64,000 nucleotides of DNA from the NCBI GenBank assembly GCA_002415135.1, contig DIBY01000025.1:154924-218923 (forward strand), read 5' to 3'. Below, in pieces: positions 53,346 through 62,373 of this stretch (the first letter of the stretch is position 1; every line of letters starts with the position of its first letter). This DNA is from Flavobacteriales bacterium UBA5040. GTDB taxonomy: Bacteria; Bacteroidota; Bacteroidia; Flavobacteriales; Weeksellaceae. The notes under the pieces are model-generated. The model searched no databases, was not told where the DNA came from, and saw nothing but the letters and a program-made list of their open reading frames with translations. Both the position numbers and the translations under genes were made by a program.

Positions 53346-56300
53346 TTATTTGATCACTTTCTTCGTCGTCATTTCACCATTTTGATCGATCTTCAAAATA
53401 TAAACCCCGTTCACCATTTTTTCCATTGAAATGAACACCTTCAACGAATTTGGTTTGAGTTTCAGCATCAATCTTCCGGCAGTGTCATACATTTCCAGAG
53501 CGGTAATGTTTTTTCGATTTGCTTTTACCACAAAGTCATTGTCGTCCTTGTAGACAAATATATTTTCGTTTACCATTCCTTCCGTTGACAAAACCATTTC
53601 AGGTTTATACACGATTTCAAAGCGGTTTGCAGTATTCCCTTTAAAAGCGGTAAAAGTATAAGAGCTCTGACTCAAATTGGTGATAATATTCGCTTGTTTA
53701 TCTTTCAGATAAATATATTGGTTGGCAGAGAAAATCCCTTCGGTTTCTCCCAGCTCTATGGTGTAGGTTCCGTTTTGAAAGAAGATTGCTCCTAGGGTGA
53801 CTCTATCATCTGCCGAAAAGTTCCCATCCTTCCCTTGAATAACCATTTTTTTATTATCAAGCACCGAATAGAACAAATCAGAGAAATCGCCAAAGGCCTC
53901 TGCATCAAAGTCCTGTTCATAGCCATCGGTAGCGCCAGTGACATATCCGATCAATTGAGTATTCACAAGCTGTGAAGGGGAAATCAGTTTCATTGAGAAT
54001 TTATTTTTTTCACCGTTTACTTTCTGAAAAAACGTGCTGGGTGTGGAAACCCGCAGTTTGTGTCCTTCAGCATAAGAATTCTTAAACTGGAGCGGTGCTG
54101 TCCCAGTAGTTTTCTTCTGGACAATGAAGGCTTGTCCTACTCCTATCATGCCATCAGGCCTTAGACCACCAGTATAAGGAGACGTAGCCGGCACGCCGCC
54201 CGTACCATTGAAAATCGCGTAATTGTTTCCGCCGTAACCAGAGCCCATCTGATTAGCAGTATACACATTGTTGGTCCAGAACCAGGCTGTATTATAAATT
54301 AAGCAATCGGTACCATCTTTACCTTTACAGTTTCCGAGGTACAACTCATTAAAGTCAATAACAGAAGGATACGGATTACCCACGAGATTATAGCCATGAA
54401 CGACGCCTGCAGGATTGTCGTTCGACCTTGCAATATCCCGCGAAATATCACCATTAATGGGCGCGCCTGTAAATTGATAAGTTTTATTGTACGGATTTGT
54501 ATCAGATAATCCTGTGGCTGGGTTAATTATAGTTTCTGCTCTTACCGCATAACCTCTTCCTCGTGTGAAGGTGACATCTCCAGTTTCATAGAAACGGTCA
54601 TTGGCTTCATTATAAAAGAAGAAGTTGGCATTGGGTGTACCAGGTGAAAAACCACCGGGTCCTTTGGTCTGTTGACCAGTAACTGGTGAACTCCAATACA
54701 CATAATCAACCGCTTTACCGGGCTGATTTCTTAACCCTTTTACGTAACGTTCTACTGAGATCTTGCCTTTATTCGCTGCGTCCTTATTTTCCTGAAGTAG
54801 AACAGCACCGTCAGCCAAGGTAAAAGTAGCTGCACCATTAACTTCCAACTGGTTCTGTAACTTTAAGGTATGTCCCGAACTGATGATTACATCTCCTGAA
54901 TTAATAATGCAGGAACAGCCATTTAAATCACCTGTAGATGTATATTTTCCATTAATAACGATAGCCTGTTCGGTAGTCGGTGCAGCTCCACCCGCCGACC
55001 ACATAGTACCGTTCCAGATTTTTGTAATTGAATTAATGACAACGTCTGTAGTCGCAACGGAAGAACAGCTGGCATTAGAAACTGTAAATTGATAAGTTCC
55101 TGGCGCTAAACCCGTGATAATGGTTGTCGACCCCGTTCCTCTGATGTTACCCGGATTAATCGTCCATCCTTTAGCAGGTAAGTTGCTAAGCAACACACTT
55201 CCTGTAGAGACATCACACGTAGGCTGCCCTATTTTATCAACATTCGGCATAGCCGGTGTTACAGGCACAGCATTGATTGTGACTGTTGTAGCCGCAGAAC
55301 TACAATTATTTGTAGTAGAAGTAATGGTATATTTTCCGGGGGGCGCGGTCACGTTACCATTGTCATTCACAACATTGATTGAAGGTGAAAAAATATAGTT
55401 ATTAGTCTTATCGTAATTTGCAATCGTAAAGCTTCCAGTGGTTGTCGAACATGAAGGCTGCACCACGTCTTTAAGAATAGGAGAAATTGATGCGGGATTT
55501 ATTTTAATTGTCCCAGTTGCATTTTCTGACCCACACCCACCTATTAAAGGAATCGTATAATTAAAATTACCCGATACTGTTGGAGTACCACTGATTGTAA
55601 TTGTATTATTTAAAAAATTTGCTGTTAAACCCGCTGGTAAACCTATTGGATTACCTATTCCCGTATAAACAGTTGTGGTATGTGTAATGTTAGTAATTAA
55701 GGAATTAACACAAACTATAGGACTTGATGAAGCCGCACTTATTGTTCCAGCAACTGCAATCGTCAAATCTTTAGTAGTAGAGGTACTGCAACCTCCCCTC
55801 ATAGTAGTAAATACAACTTTTACCTTTCCAGCAGCAACACCTGTAACGACGCCTGCAGTTGAAATTGTAGCGCTTCCAGTTTCATTAAAAACAGACCATG
55901 TTCCCGTCACAGGATTACTACCCGATACAGTAAATTGAGAACTATTATTGAGACAAAGCGTTGCAACACCTGAAATAGTACCAGGAGTCGACGAATTATT
56001 CCCTACAATAGTAAATTTAATTGGGTTTGAGTATGGACTTGGTTCACATAAATCGCTTGTAGCCTGTACTCTATAATAATAAGTTCCTCCAAAAGCCAAA
56101 TTGTCAATTATCTGACTTACGGTAGATTTTGCAGTAACAGTATAAGTTTTAAAGATAGTACTAAAGTCACTAAAGATTGAAACATCTACTATATAACCAT
56201 TCGCGTAGTTTACAGGCGTCCACTGTGCTATCCATTTTTTATCACACTGATAATCCCCTTGCGAAACAGAAGGTTTTGTAACACCTACAACTCTTAAGGA

Positions 56301-57749
56301 GTTCGATTGAATTGACATAACCGACGAACAAGTACCGTTCGAAATTTTTGTTATTGTCAAAGTTCCGGTATCTTCATATCGTAGTACGCTCACATCTGCT
56401 ATAAAAGCTCCTCTCCCTGCAGTAGCTACATTCATTGTTGCAGTTAGTTCAGGGTTTGAATTATTAATTTTGTAACTTACTTGGTAATTTCCAGTCGGTA
56501 AATTAGCAGGTAATGCAGAAACAGTAACAGTAGATTGTCTGCTGCTGTTGCAGGCATCACCTGCTTCAACTTTTGTAAGGCTAAAAGATGGACCTACCGT
56601 CACCATCCAAACTCCTCCAGAATCTACGAAAGTACTGTTACACAATCCATCTTTGACCTGCCGACGATAATAAGTCGTTTCGGTTAAAGTTTGCGTCGGT
56701 GTATACGTTGCGGTATTACTAGAGGGTACCGTATTGACCAGCGTTTCAAAGGAACTATCAGTACTATACTGCCATCGGTAAGTATAATTACCATCCCCAC
56801 CAGTTGCAACTGCATCACTTCCAATTTGTACCTTAGGTCTTGTATTATAACAAATAGTTTCTCCTATGCTTGAGATTCTTCCTGCGTTTAAAGTGGCCGG
56901 AAGAGTATAAGTAATAATAATCCCTCCGTTTCCTCCAGCACCGCCTAATGGTGAACTGGCCGCCGTATTTTTAGAAGAAAACTTCAAGGAACCACCCCCG
57001 CCGCCACCAAAAAGTAGACCTGGGCTACCAGGTGCTTTAGGATTTGCTGTAGAAGTATTCTCACCCCCTTTACCACCTGCACCTCCTAATAGATTATTAG
57101 TAGAAGAAGTGCCACCAGATCCCGTACCACCCGGGCCGCCCGGGCCACCTGGATGACCAGCACCGCCGCCGCCACCGCCAAAGTCCACCCCGTTTGTTGC
57201 TTTCCCCGCATTACCACCTTTTCCGCCATTATGACCGCCAACTGTGGTTTTAACACCTCCAAGTCCGTAAGTACCTTTATCATTTTGGACCGTATTGTCA
57301 TCAGCACCTTTTCCGCCAGCCGCCACGATCAGATTGAAGCCCCCCTTCCTCACAAATGTATCCTCACCATCTTTTTTCAATGCGCCGCTAATACTACCAC
57401 CGCTACCACCTGCTCCTATCCCATAATCAATTGTTTCGTTTGGGATTACAGAAATAGACCTAACTTCATAAGCCCCACCACCGCCTCCGGCACTACCATA
57501 TCCGTTCGCAGCACCAGCAAGTTGCCGATAACCGCCGCCGCCGCCGCCGCCCCAAGCCTGAATGGTAATACTGGTAACACCACATGGTACCAGCCAGGAG
57601 ATCTTATCAGTTGGAAGCGTCTCCGTCTTCGTTGTTTGTCCATACCCAAAAGAGACTAGTAAAAGAAAAGTGAGTTGAAAAAGGGTTTTACGCGAAGTGC
57701 TAAAAAACCCTACAAGGAGTTCCCTAACGAAACTAAAATTACTTTTCAT
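53346..57749 (-). CDS. Giant T9SS protein: glycine-rich head, FN3/Ig-like repeats
   Basis: This 1467-residue protein has a signal peptide (LFQLTFLLLVSFGYGQ) and then a glycine-rich head (about 45-285) opening KISWLVPCGVTSITIQAWGGGG. The head matches the opening of the 1953-residue neighbour (W..P.GVTSIT(V/I)(E/Q)A(Y/W)GG). An Ig-like block (about 290-390, ending ETTYYRRQVKDG), a fibronectin III-like block (KWIAQWTPVNYANGYIVDVSI...YYYRVQATSD, about 505-585) and SprB-type Ig-like repeats (GTISGVATLCLNNSSQFTVSGSNPVTGTW) follow. The shared YVYWSSPVTGQQTKG..NPYPSVIDF module is at about 1005-1210, and the sorting domain (LEMYDTAGRLMLKLKPNSLKV, KKVIK) ends it. Adhesin-like surface role is inferred. 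Confidence 0.85.
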   Translation of the reverse strand: MKSNFSFVRELLVGFFSTSRKTLFQLTFLLLVSFGYGQTTKTETLPTDKISWLVPCGVTSITIQAWGGGGGGGYRQLAGAANGYGSAGGGGGAYEVRSISVIPNETIDYGIGAGGSGGSISGALKKDGEDTFVRKGGFNLIVAAGGKGADDNTVQNDKGTYGLGGVKTTVGGHNGGKGGNAGKATNGVDFGGGGGGAGHPGGPGGPGGTGSGGTSSTNNLLGGAGGKGGENTSTANPKAPGSPGLLFGGGGGGSLKFSSKNTAASSPLGGAGGNGGIIITYTLPATLNAGRISSIGETICYNTRPKVQIGSDAVATGGDGNYTYRWQYSTDSSFETLVNTVPSSNTATYTPTQTLTETTYYRRQVKDGLCNSTFVDSGGVWMVTVGPSFSLTKVEAGDACNSSRQSTVTVSALPANLPTGNYQVSYKINNSNPELTATMNVATAGRGAFIADVSVLRYEDTGTLTITKISNGTCSSVMSIQSNSLRVVGVTKPSVSQGDYQCDKKWIAQWTPVNYANGYIVDVSIFSDFSTIFKTYTVTAKSTVSQIIDNLAFGGTYYYRVQATSDLCEPSPYSNPIKFTIVGNNSSTPGTISGVATLCLNNSSQFTVSGSNPVTGTWSVFNETGSATISTAGVVTGVAAGKVKVVFTTMRGGCSTSTTKDLTIAVAGTISAASSSPIVCVNSLITNITHTTTVYTGIGNPIGLPAGLTANFLNNTITISGTPTVSGNFNYTIPLIGGCGSENATGTIKINPASISPILKDVVQPSCSTTTGSFTIANYDKTNNYIFSPSINVVNDNGNVTAPPGKYTITSTTNNCSSAATTVTINAVPVTPAMPNVDKIGQPTCDVSTGSVLLSNLPAKGWTINPGNIRGTGSTTIITGLAPGTYQFTVSNASCSSVATTDVVINSITKIWNGTMWSAGGAAPTTEQAIVINGKYTSTGDLNGCSCIINSGDVIISSGHTLKLQNQLEVNGAATFTLADGAVLLQENKDAANKGKISVERYVKGLRNQPGKAVDYVYWSSPVTGQQTKGPGGFSPGTPNANFFFYNEANDRFYETGDVTFTRGRGYAVRAETIINPATGLSDTNPYNKTYQFTGAPINGDISRDIARSNDNPAGVVHGYNLVGNPYPSVIDFNELYLGNCKGKDGTDCLIYNTAWFWTNNVYTANQMGSGYGGNNYAIFNGTGGVPATSPYTGGLRPDGMIGVGQAFIVQKKTTGTAPLQFKNSYAEGHKLRVSTPSTFFQKVNGEKNKFSMKLISPSQLVNTQLIGYVTGATDGYEQDFDAEAFGDFSDLFYSVLDNKKMVIQGKDGNFSADDRVTLGAIFFQNGTYTIELGETEGIFSANQYIYLKDKQANIITNLSQSSYTFTAFKGNTANRFEIVYKPEMVLSTEGMVNENIFVYKDDNDFVVKANRKNITALEMYDTAGRLMLKLKPNSLKVFISMEKMVNGVYILKIDQNGEMTTKKVIK
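57532..57549. repeat. (CCG)6 microsatellite in the glycine-rich head
   Basis: Six CCG triplets on the plus strand encode part of the Gly run just after QAW in the 1467-residue protein. The tract is slippage-prone but in frame. Confidence 0.65.
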
Positions 57750-57937
57750 TTTAGATAATTTGTTTTTTTATGAAGAAAAGTGACAATTTCCTCCTGGAAA
57801 GAAAGAGCTACGATGCATTGAGGAAATGCGAATCTCCCTGAAGCACAATGCATACAAAAGCTGCATTTTGTTTTCCTTTGTGTTATTTTGTGTTATTTTC
57901 ATTAAAGAAACATTATTATTATTATTTCTTCAACGCG

Positions 57938-57969
57938 CAAACTTACCAAATTTATTTGGTAATCATCAA
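57938..57969 (-). promoter_or_regulatory. Promoter for the 1467-residue T9SS gene
   Basis: TTG (57967-57969), 21 bases, then TAAGTTTG (57938-57945) on the minus strand. It predicts a leader of about 180 bases before the ATG at 57749. The leader contains a direct repeat of TGTGTTATTTT (about 57879-57899). The rest of the gap (57970-58470) shows nothing I recognise. Confidence 0.5.
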
Positions 57970-58470
57970 TTTTTTAGGAAATAATAGTTTATTGTAAAAA
58001 TGAAAAATGTTTAAATGTACTATTCAAAACATTAACAAGATTGGATATAAGGCGGATTTAAACTGTGAAAGCACGAACTATAAAAAAATAAGTAAGCAAG
58101 CAAAAACAAGAAGCGAGAACCAATATAAGATTACATAATGATCGGTCATATTACGACTAAGCCACTAAATCGACAATATAAAACAAGGTAATGAAGATTA
58201 TATCTGTAATTTAAAAACTTATCTACCTAACCAATAAAGCATTACGAAACATTCTGCCTTAGAAAAAACTAGGCAAGCAAAAAATTATAAGATGAACTTC
58301 CTCTAAGCATCAGGAACGTCTTCTTTCACTCGCTGCGCATTTTTAATAGTAATTTAGCCAATAATCATTCTCACTCCAGAAATAATCTAAGTGAGCTAAA
58401 AGCCACAGCTGCATCTAAAAAGAGCAGGATATTACAATTAACTTAAATCTTTCCCATTCCTGCAATCCAC

Positions 58471-58503
58471 AAAAAAAATCCGGAAAAGAAAACTCTTCCG
58501 GAT
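58471..58503 (-). terminator. Terminator after the M4 peptidase gene
   Basis: ATCCGGAA and TTCCGGAT arms around a 10-base loop, followed on the minus strand by a run of T. Confidence 0.85.
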
Positions 58504-58527
58504 CATTTTAAATAAAGGAGAAGACTT

Positions 58528-61086
58528 TTACTTCTTCATCACTTTTATATTTGTACTCTCCGTGTCAGAATTCACCTTGACGATATACGTTCCTTTCACA
58601 AAAGACGTTAAATCAATCGTCGTATTCTTAGCCGTTGGATCCAGTTTAAAACTTTTCACTAACTGTCCGGTCATCGAATAAACATGCGCAGTATTCAATT
58701 TTAACTGCTTGTTGTTTTGAATAGTTAGCAGTCCCGAAGTTGGATTCGGAAAGACCTGCAAGTCATTTTTCATCGACGAATTATCAACGGCAAGTACCGG
58801 ATTATCGCAGTTGTAAACGTAGATCTCATCTACATACCAACCGTCATTGCCGTTACATCCATCCGTTCCCATCTCGAAACGGAACTTGATATTCGCTCCC
58901 GAGTTCACGCCAATCTTGGACAGATCGATCACGCTTTGTCCCCAGCTTCCACCCAGTGAACCACCGTCGGTTCCGCTGAAGGCAGGCTGTCCTTTCAGTG
59001 GATTATCGTTATTTGATGTTCCATCCAAATTCCGGTTATAGCCATTTTGACTAAAAGCCGTTTTCGGTAGAATAGTCCAGGCACCACCATTTAAGCTGTA
59101 CTTGATATTTCCACCATCCCACGTCGCCTCAGTTGCAACGTAATGATTAAAGGCCATTTCATATTTTCCTGCGGTGAACGTTGGGAAAGTAATCAGTGGA
59201 CTTTCTAAACGAAGAATTCCATTTTGCATACTGGTGGTACAGTTTCCGTTGACGGGATCGGCGCCGAAAATAGCATTGCCGGTTCTTCCTTTTGGCAAAG
59301 CGCTTTTAACCACCCAGTTTCTATTTTCCCAAGATCCAGGATTAGTTGGCACGTTATTCACGGTCCAGTTTCCTAAACCATTTTCCCAGGTTTCACTGAA
59401 TAAAGCACCAGAAACAGCAGTCGAGCACAAGTCAGGTGTCGCCTTCAAAAGAGGAAGGTAATTACATTGTGTATTGGGTGACAGTCTGATCTGTACTGCT
59501 AAAATTGCATTTTGAAGATTTTCCATATCGCTGACTGCCCACGATTGTCCACTCAATCCAGCCGGAACATTGCTCGTTGACAATCCTTGCAGATTAATAC
59601 CGATCAGATCAGTTGCTGCAGCTTCTAAGGCATCTGCAAAAACCGCGAAATCGCTGGTTGGAGTCAGATAATTGTTCTGAGCTCTCCACCATAAATGGGC
59701 AGCTTTCACAAAGCCAATCCCCGTAATAGTATAACCGTTATAAGTTCCACCGTCCACCAATAGTGCGTACAAATGATTCGTCACTCCAGAATTACGGTGT
59801 ACGCCACCAGCATCTCCCGTGCCACAATAGTAGTAGGAAGTATCTAAAACCCTGCCCGGATTATTATTACAGTTCGGGTTCCACATATCGCGGATCGGAC
59901 TGCCGAAAGCGGTCGCTTTCTCGCCCATTTTCCAACGTTGCGTACCGGAACAGGTGGTGCCCGTTCTCACGTCTAAATTTTCTCCAACATCATCATAGCC
60001 GTTCAACAGATCGATGGTTTCTCCCCACACGTCAGAGTAGGATTCATTGAGGGCACCCGACTGGTACTGGTAAATCAAGCCACTCGTATATTCCGTATAG
60101 GCATGTCCCCACTCGTGCGCCACCACATCATCAGAAGCGGTACCGGTACAGTAATTAGCGGTAACACCGTTCCAGTTGGCATTTGGACAGCTGATGCCGG
60201 GATCATTATTCACCGTGATCATGGTCGCATCTGCATTATTAAAAGAAATATAATTAAAGGCGTTCTTGAAAAAATTGTAAACGTGCTCCGACGTGATCAC
60301 TTCACTCTGTTGCCATTGATCCAGCGTTCCGGGCAAAGCATCGCCTTCTTTCCATTTTAAATTAGCCGCGTTGGTATTTTTCTCATACAGTTTACGGTCA
60401 ATTGGATGAATTCCGGTAAATTGCTCTACCAATTCGCCCGTCTGCGCGTCGATGAACAGAAACTCCCGAACATCACTTTTGTTGGTCACTTCCACTTCAT
60501 AAGCCAGATAAGAGATGACCTGTCCACCTTGTACCAGATTTTTCGGGAAGATTAAAAGATTGTTTTTTCGGATCTCCAGGGGAGCTGTGGAATTGGTAAT
60601 TCCCTGCTGAGCGACCATCTTTTTAGCGATGGAGCCAGCTTCTGCTTGAGAAACCGCTGCTTTGGTGCTCACTTTAATATTGGAAATCGTATTGCCGTTG
60701 AGGGAAGTTAACTGCCCTTTTCCATTAAAATGAAATTTCAACGTTCCGTCATACACCGGAACTCCTTGATAATATTGTCTGTAGTAAACATTTTTGAGAC
60801 CGTAGTTGTCCGTCACTTCTTCCACAAAAACCAAATCCTTTTCAGAATTCAGATTAAAAGCTTTGAAGTTGGAAGCTAAAAACTCATTGACCTTTCCTTG
60901 AGATGAGGCAGATTTCAATTGTAGTCCTTCAGCGTTAACGAATCGTATAAAATTGGGATTTGCCGTACTTTTACTGATTGTAATGCTGGCGTTCGTCTGT
61001 TCTTTCAGTTTTGCTAATTCTTTCGATTCCTGCGCGAAACCACACACAAAAGACAAGCTTAAAACGAGAAGTAGTGTTCTTTTCAT
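58528..61086 (-). CDS. M4 family (thermolysin-like) metallopeptidase with T9SS tail
   Basis: This is a secreted zinc endopeptidase of 852 aa. After the signal peptide (MKRTLLLVLSLSFVCGFAQ) lies an FTP/PepSY propeptide (about 25-230, with YYRQYYQGVPVYDGTLKFHF and FIDAQTGELVEQ). The M4 catalytic domain follows, with the zinc site VVAHEWGHAYTEY (HExxH) near residue 328, the third ligand in LNESYSDVWGE near 350, and the active-site GGVHRNSGVTNH near 430. A beta-sandwich follows (about 555-760, with FRFEMGTDGCNGNDGWYVDEIYVY), then a type A sorting domain (LQVFPNPTSGLLTIQNN, LTSFVKGTYIVKV). It would degrade extracellular protein or process surface proteins. A -7 promoter box lies at 61106-61113. 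Confidence 0.95.
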   Translation of the reverse strand: MKRTLLLVLSLSFVCGFAQESKELAKLKEQTNASITISKSTANPNFIRFVNAEGLQLKSASSQGKVNEFLASNFKAFNLNSEKDLVFVEEVTDNYGLKNVYYRQYYQGVPVYDGTLKFHFNGKGQLTSLNGNTISNIKVSTKAAVSQAEAGSIAKKMVAQQGITNSTAPLEIRKNNLLIFPKNLVQGGQVISYLAYEVEVTNKSDVREFLFIDAQTGELVEQFTGIHPIDRKLYEKNTNAANLKWKEGDALPGTLDQWQQSEVITSEHVYNFFKNAFNYISFNNADATMITVNNDPGISCPNANWNGVTANYCTGTASDDVVAHEWGHAYTEYTSGLIYQYQSGALNESYSDVWGETIDLLNGYDDVGENLDVRTGTTCSGTQRWKMGEKATAFGSPIRDMWNPNCNNNPGRVLDTSYYYCGTGDAGGVHRNSGVTNHLYALLVDGGTYNGYTITGIGFVKAAHLWWRAQNNYLTPTSDFAVFADALEAAATDLIGINLQGLSTSNVPAGLSGQSWAVSDMENLQNAILAVQIRLSPNTQCNYLPLLKATPDLCSTAVSGALFSETWENGLGNWTVNNVPTNPGSWENRNWVVKSALPKGRTGNAIFGADPVNGNCTTSMQNGILRLESPLITFPTFTAGKYEMAFNHYVATEATWDGGNIKYSLNGGAWTILPKTAFSQNGYNRNLDGTSNNDNPLKGQPAFSGTDGGSLGGSWGQSVIDLSKIGVNSGANIKFRFEMGTDGCNGNDGWYVDEIYVYNCDNPVLAVDNSSMKNDLQVFPNPTSGLLTIQNNKQLKLNTAHVYSMTGQLVKSFKLDPTAKNTTIDLTSFVKGTYIVKVNSDTESTNIKVMKK

Positions 61087-61105
61087 AAGGTTATTTGATT
61101 TTAGA

Positions 61106-61113
61106 CAAATATA
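61106..61113 (-). promoter_or_regulatory. Probable -7 element for the M4 peptidase gene
   Basis: TATATTTG on the minus strand, about 20 bases before the ATG at 61086; no well-spaced TTG. Confidence 0.45.
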
Positions 61114-61243
61114 ATGTATTTGACAGGTACGAAATTTAATTATTTTAAAAAATTGAAATATCGCCTTGATAGCCAGTTCCTATTTTGTCGGAATCATCTC
61201 TGAAACATGGCCTGTCGACGTGGTTTACTTAATGAATACTTAA

Positions 61244-61355
61244 TTTAACGCAATCCCGATAGCTATCGGGACGCAAAGAACTCTCTATCATGCTGCACAA
61301 AAATTACGATCGCAAACCTGCCTGTCGGCGGACAGGGGCGTTTCACTCAGCAAAG
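61244..61355. repeat. Intergenic repeat, copy 1 (with two inserted palindromes)
   Basis: It shares TTTAACGCAAT, ACGCAAAGA, CATGCTGCA, AAAAATTACG, TCGCAAA and GGCGTTTCACTCAGCAA, in order, with 63533-63609. It carries two extra segments: CCCGATAGCTATCGG (61255-61269) and a 20-base CCTG...CAGG element (61317-61336). Confidence 0.8.
61255..61270. repeat. 16-bp perfect palindrome
   Basis: CCCGATAGCTATCGGG is self-complementary. Degenerate relatives occur at 61720-61736 and 61951-61967 inside the tandem repeat units. Confidence 0.8.
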
Positions 61356-61479
61356 GCGCAATTAAAATCATACAATGATCGATCTGAAAATAATCGCTTA
61401 AATTTAGCTTAGGAGATTTTTGCGTAAAGAAAAACTAGAATTTCTTATAAAAATACTTTCCATTTTTGCAAAACCTAAA

Positions 61480-61600
61480 AATTCCTTTACCCCAGCCCTA
61501 AAGGGAGCGAATTTGATTTTCTATAAAATGTCGATATAAAAAGAAATGAGGATGACTTAAGATTTTTTTTTTGTGTCAAGACAAAAAGTAAAAGAAATAA
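61480..61600. repeat. Tandem intergenic repeat, unit 1 (short form)
   Basis: It begins AATTCCTTTACCCC, contains CCTAAAGGGAG and GAATTTGATTTT, then GATGACTTAAGA and a CAAGACAAAAAGTAA end. It lacks the roughly 110-base middle found in units 2 and 3. Confidence 0.75.
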
Positions 61601-61830
61601 AATTCCTTTACCCAACCCTAAAGGGAGCGAATTTGATTTTTCTATAAAACTTTGATATAAAACGAACTAAGAATGACTTAGTAGACTTTTGCGTTAATAA
61701 AAAAGAATGTAAGTCTTGTCCCGGAAAGCTATCGGGATTGTTACTTTTTGCTTCATCGTAATTATTATTTCAAAGCGCATCATTTTCAACGGTTTGTGTC
61801 GAGATAAAAAGTAAGAGTAATAAAAAATCA
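61601..61830. repeat. Tandem intergenic repeat, unit 2 (long form, 230 bp)
   Basis: Same ends as unit 1 plus a middle part with GACTTAGTAGACTTTTGCG, CTTGTCCCGG..TATCGGGATTG and CAAAGCGCATCATTTTCAA. It is nearly identical to the next unit. Confidence 0.85.
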
Positions 61831-62061
61831 AATTCCTTTACCCCAACCCTAAAGGGAGTGAATTTGATTTTTCTATAAAATATTGGTATAAAACGAACTA
61901 AGAATGACTTAGTAGACTTTTGCGTTAATAAAAAAGAATCCAAGTCTTGTCCCGGATATCTATCGGGATTGTTACTTTTTGCTTCATCTTAATTATTATT
62001 TTAAAGCGCATCATTTTCAATGGTTTGTGCTAAGACAAAAAGTAAGAGTAATAAAAAATCA
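61831..62061. repeat. Tandem intergenic repeat, unit 3 (long form, 231 bp)
   Basis: A head-to-tail copy of unit 2 with scattered base changes. A hairpin with 11-base arms AAATCAAATTC/GAATTTGATTT spans 61825-61870 at the junction. Confidence 0.85.
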
Positions 62062-62176
62062 AATTCCTTTACCCAACCCTAAAGGGAGGGAATTTGATTT
62101 TTCTATACAATTTCGATATAAAACGAAATGAGGATGACTTAAGATGTTTTTGCGTAAAGACAAAAAGTAAATAAGG
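62062..62176. repeat. Tandem intergenic repeat, unit 4 (short form)
   Basis: It resembles unit 1 (GATGACTTAAGATG, GACAAAAAGTAAAT) and likewise lacks the middle segment. The 11-base-arm hairpin recurs at 62056-62100. From 62177 to 62373 I see only AT-rich sequence and a direct repeat of TTTCCTTGGCTCTT. Confidence 0.75.
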
Positions 62177-62373
62177 AAAAAAATAATATTAAAGAACTAA
62201 TGATAGCTGTCTTCGCAAATTGAAAAAAAGAACTTTCTGGAAAAAATAATTTTCCTTAAAAATTCACCATTCACTCATTCACAATATCAAATCATCCAAT
62301 TCCAATCAACTTACTGATTTCATTCACTAACTTTCCTTGGCTCTTTTTACTTTTTCCTTGGCTCTTACAGCCC

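Noticed and set aside
52147..57659. Long proline- or serine-rich open frames on the plus strand opposite the glycine-rich heads
   Set aside because: They mirror the GGN-rich codons of the real genes, have no recognisable domains, and are artefacts of biased composition.
61244..62176. CRISPR array
   Set aside because: The repeats are 115-231 bases, head-to-tail without unique spacers of constant length, and no cas genes are present.
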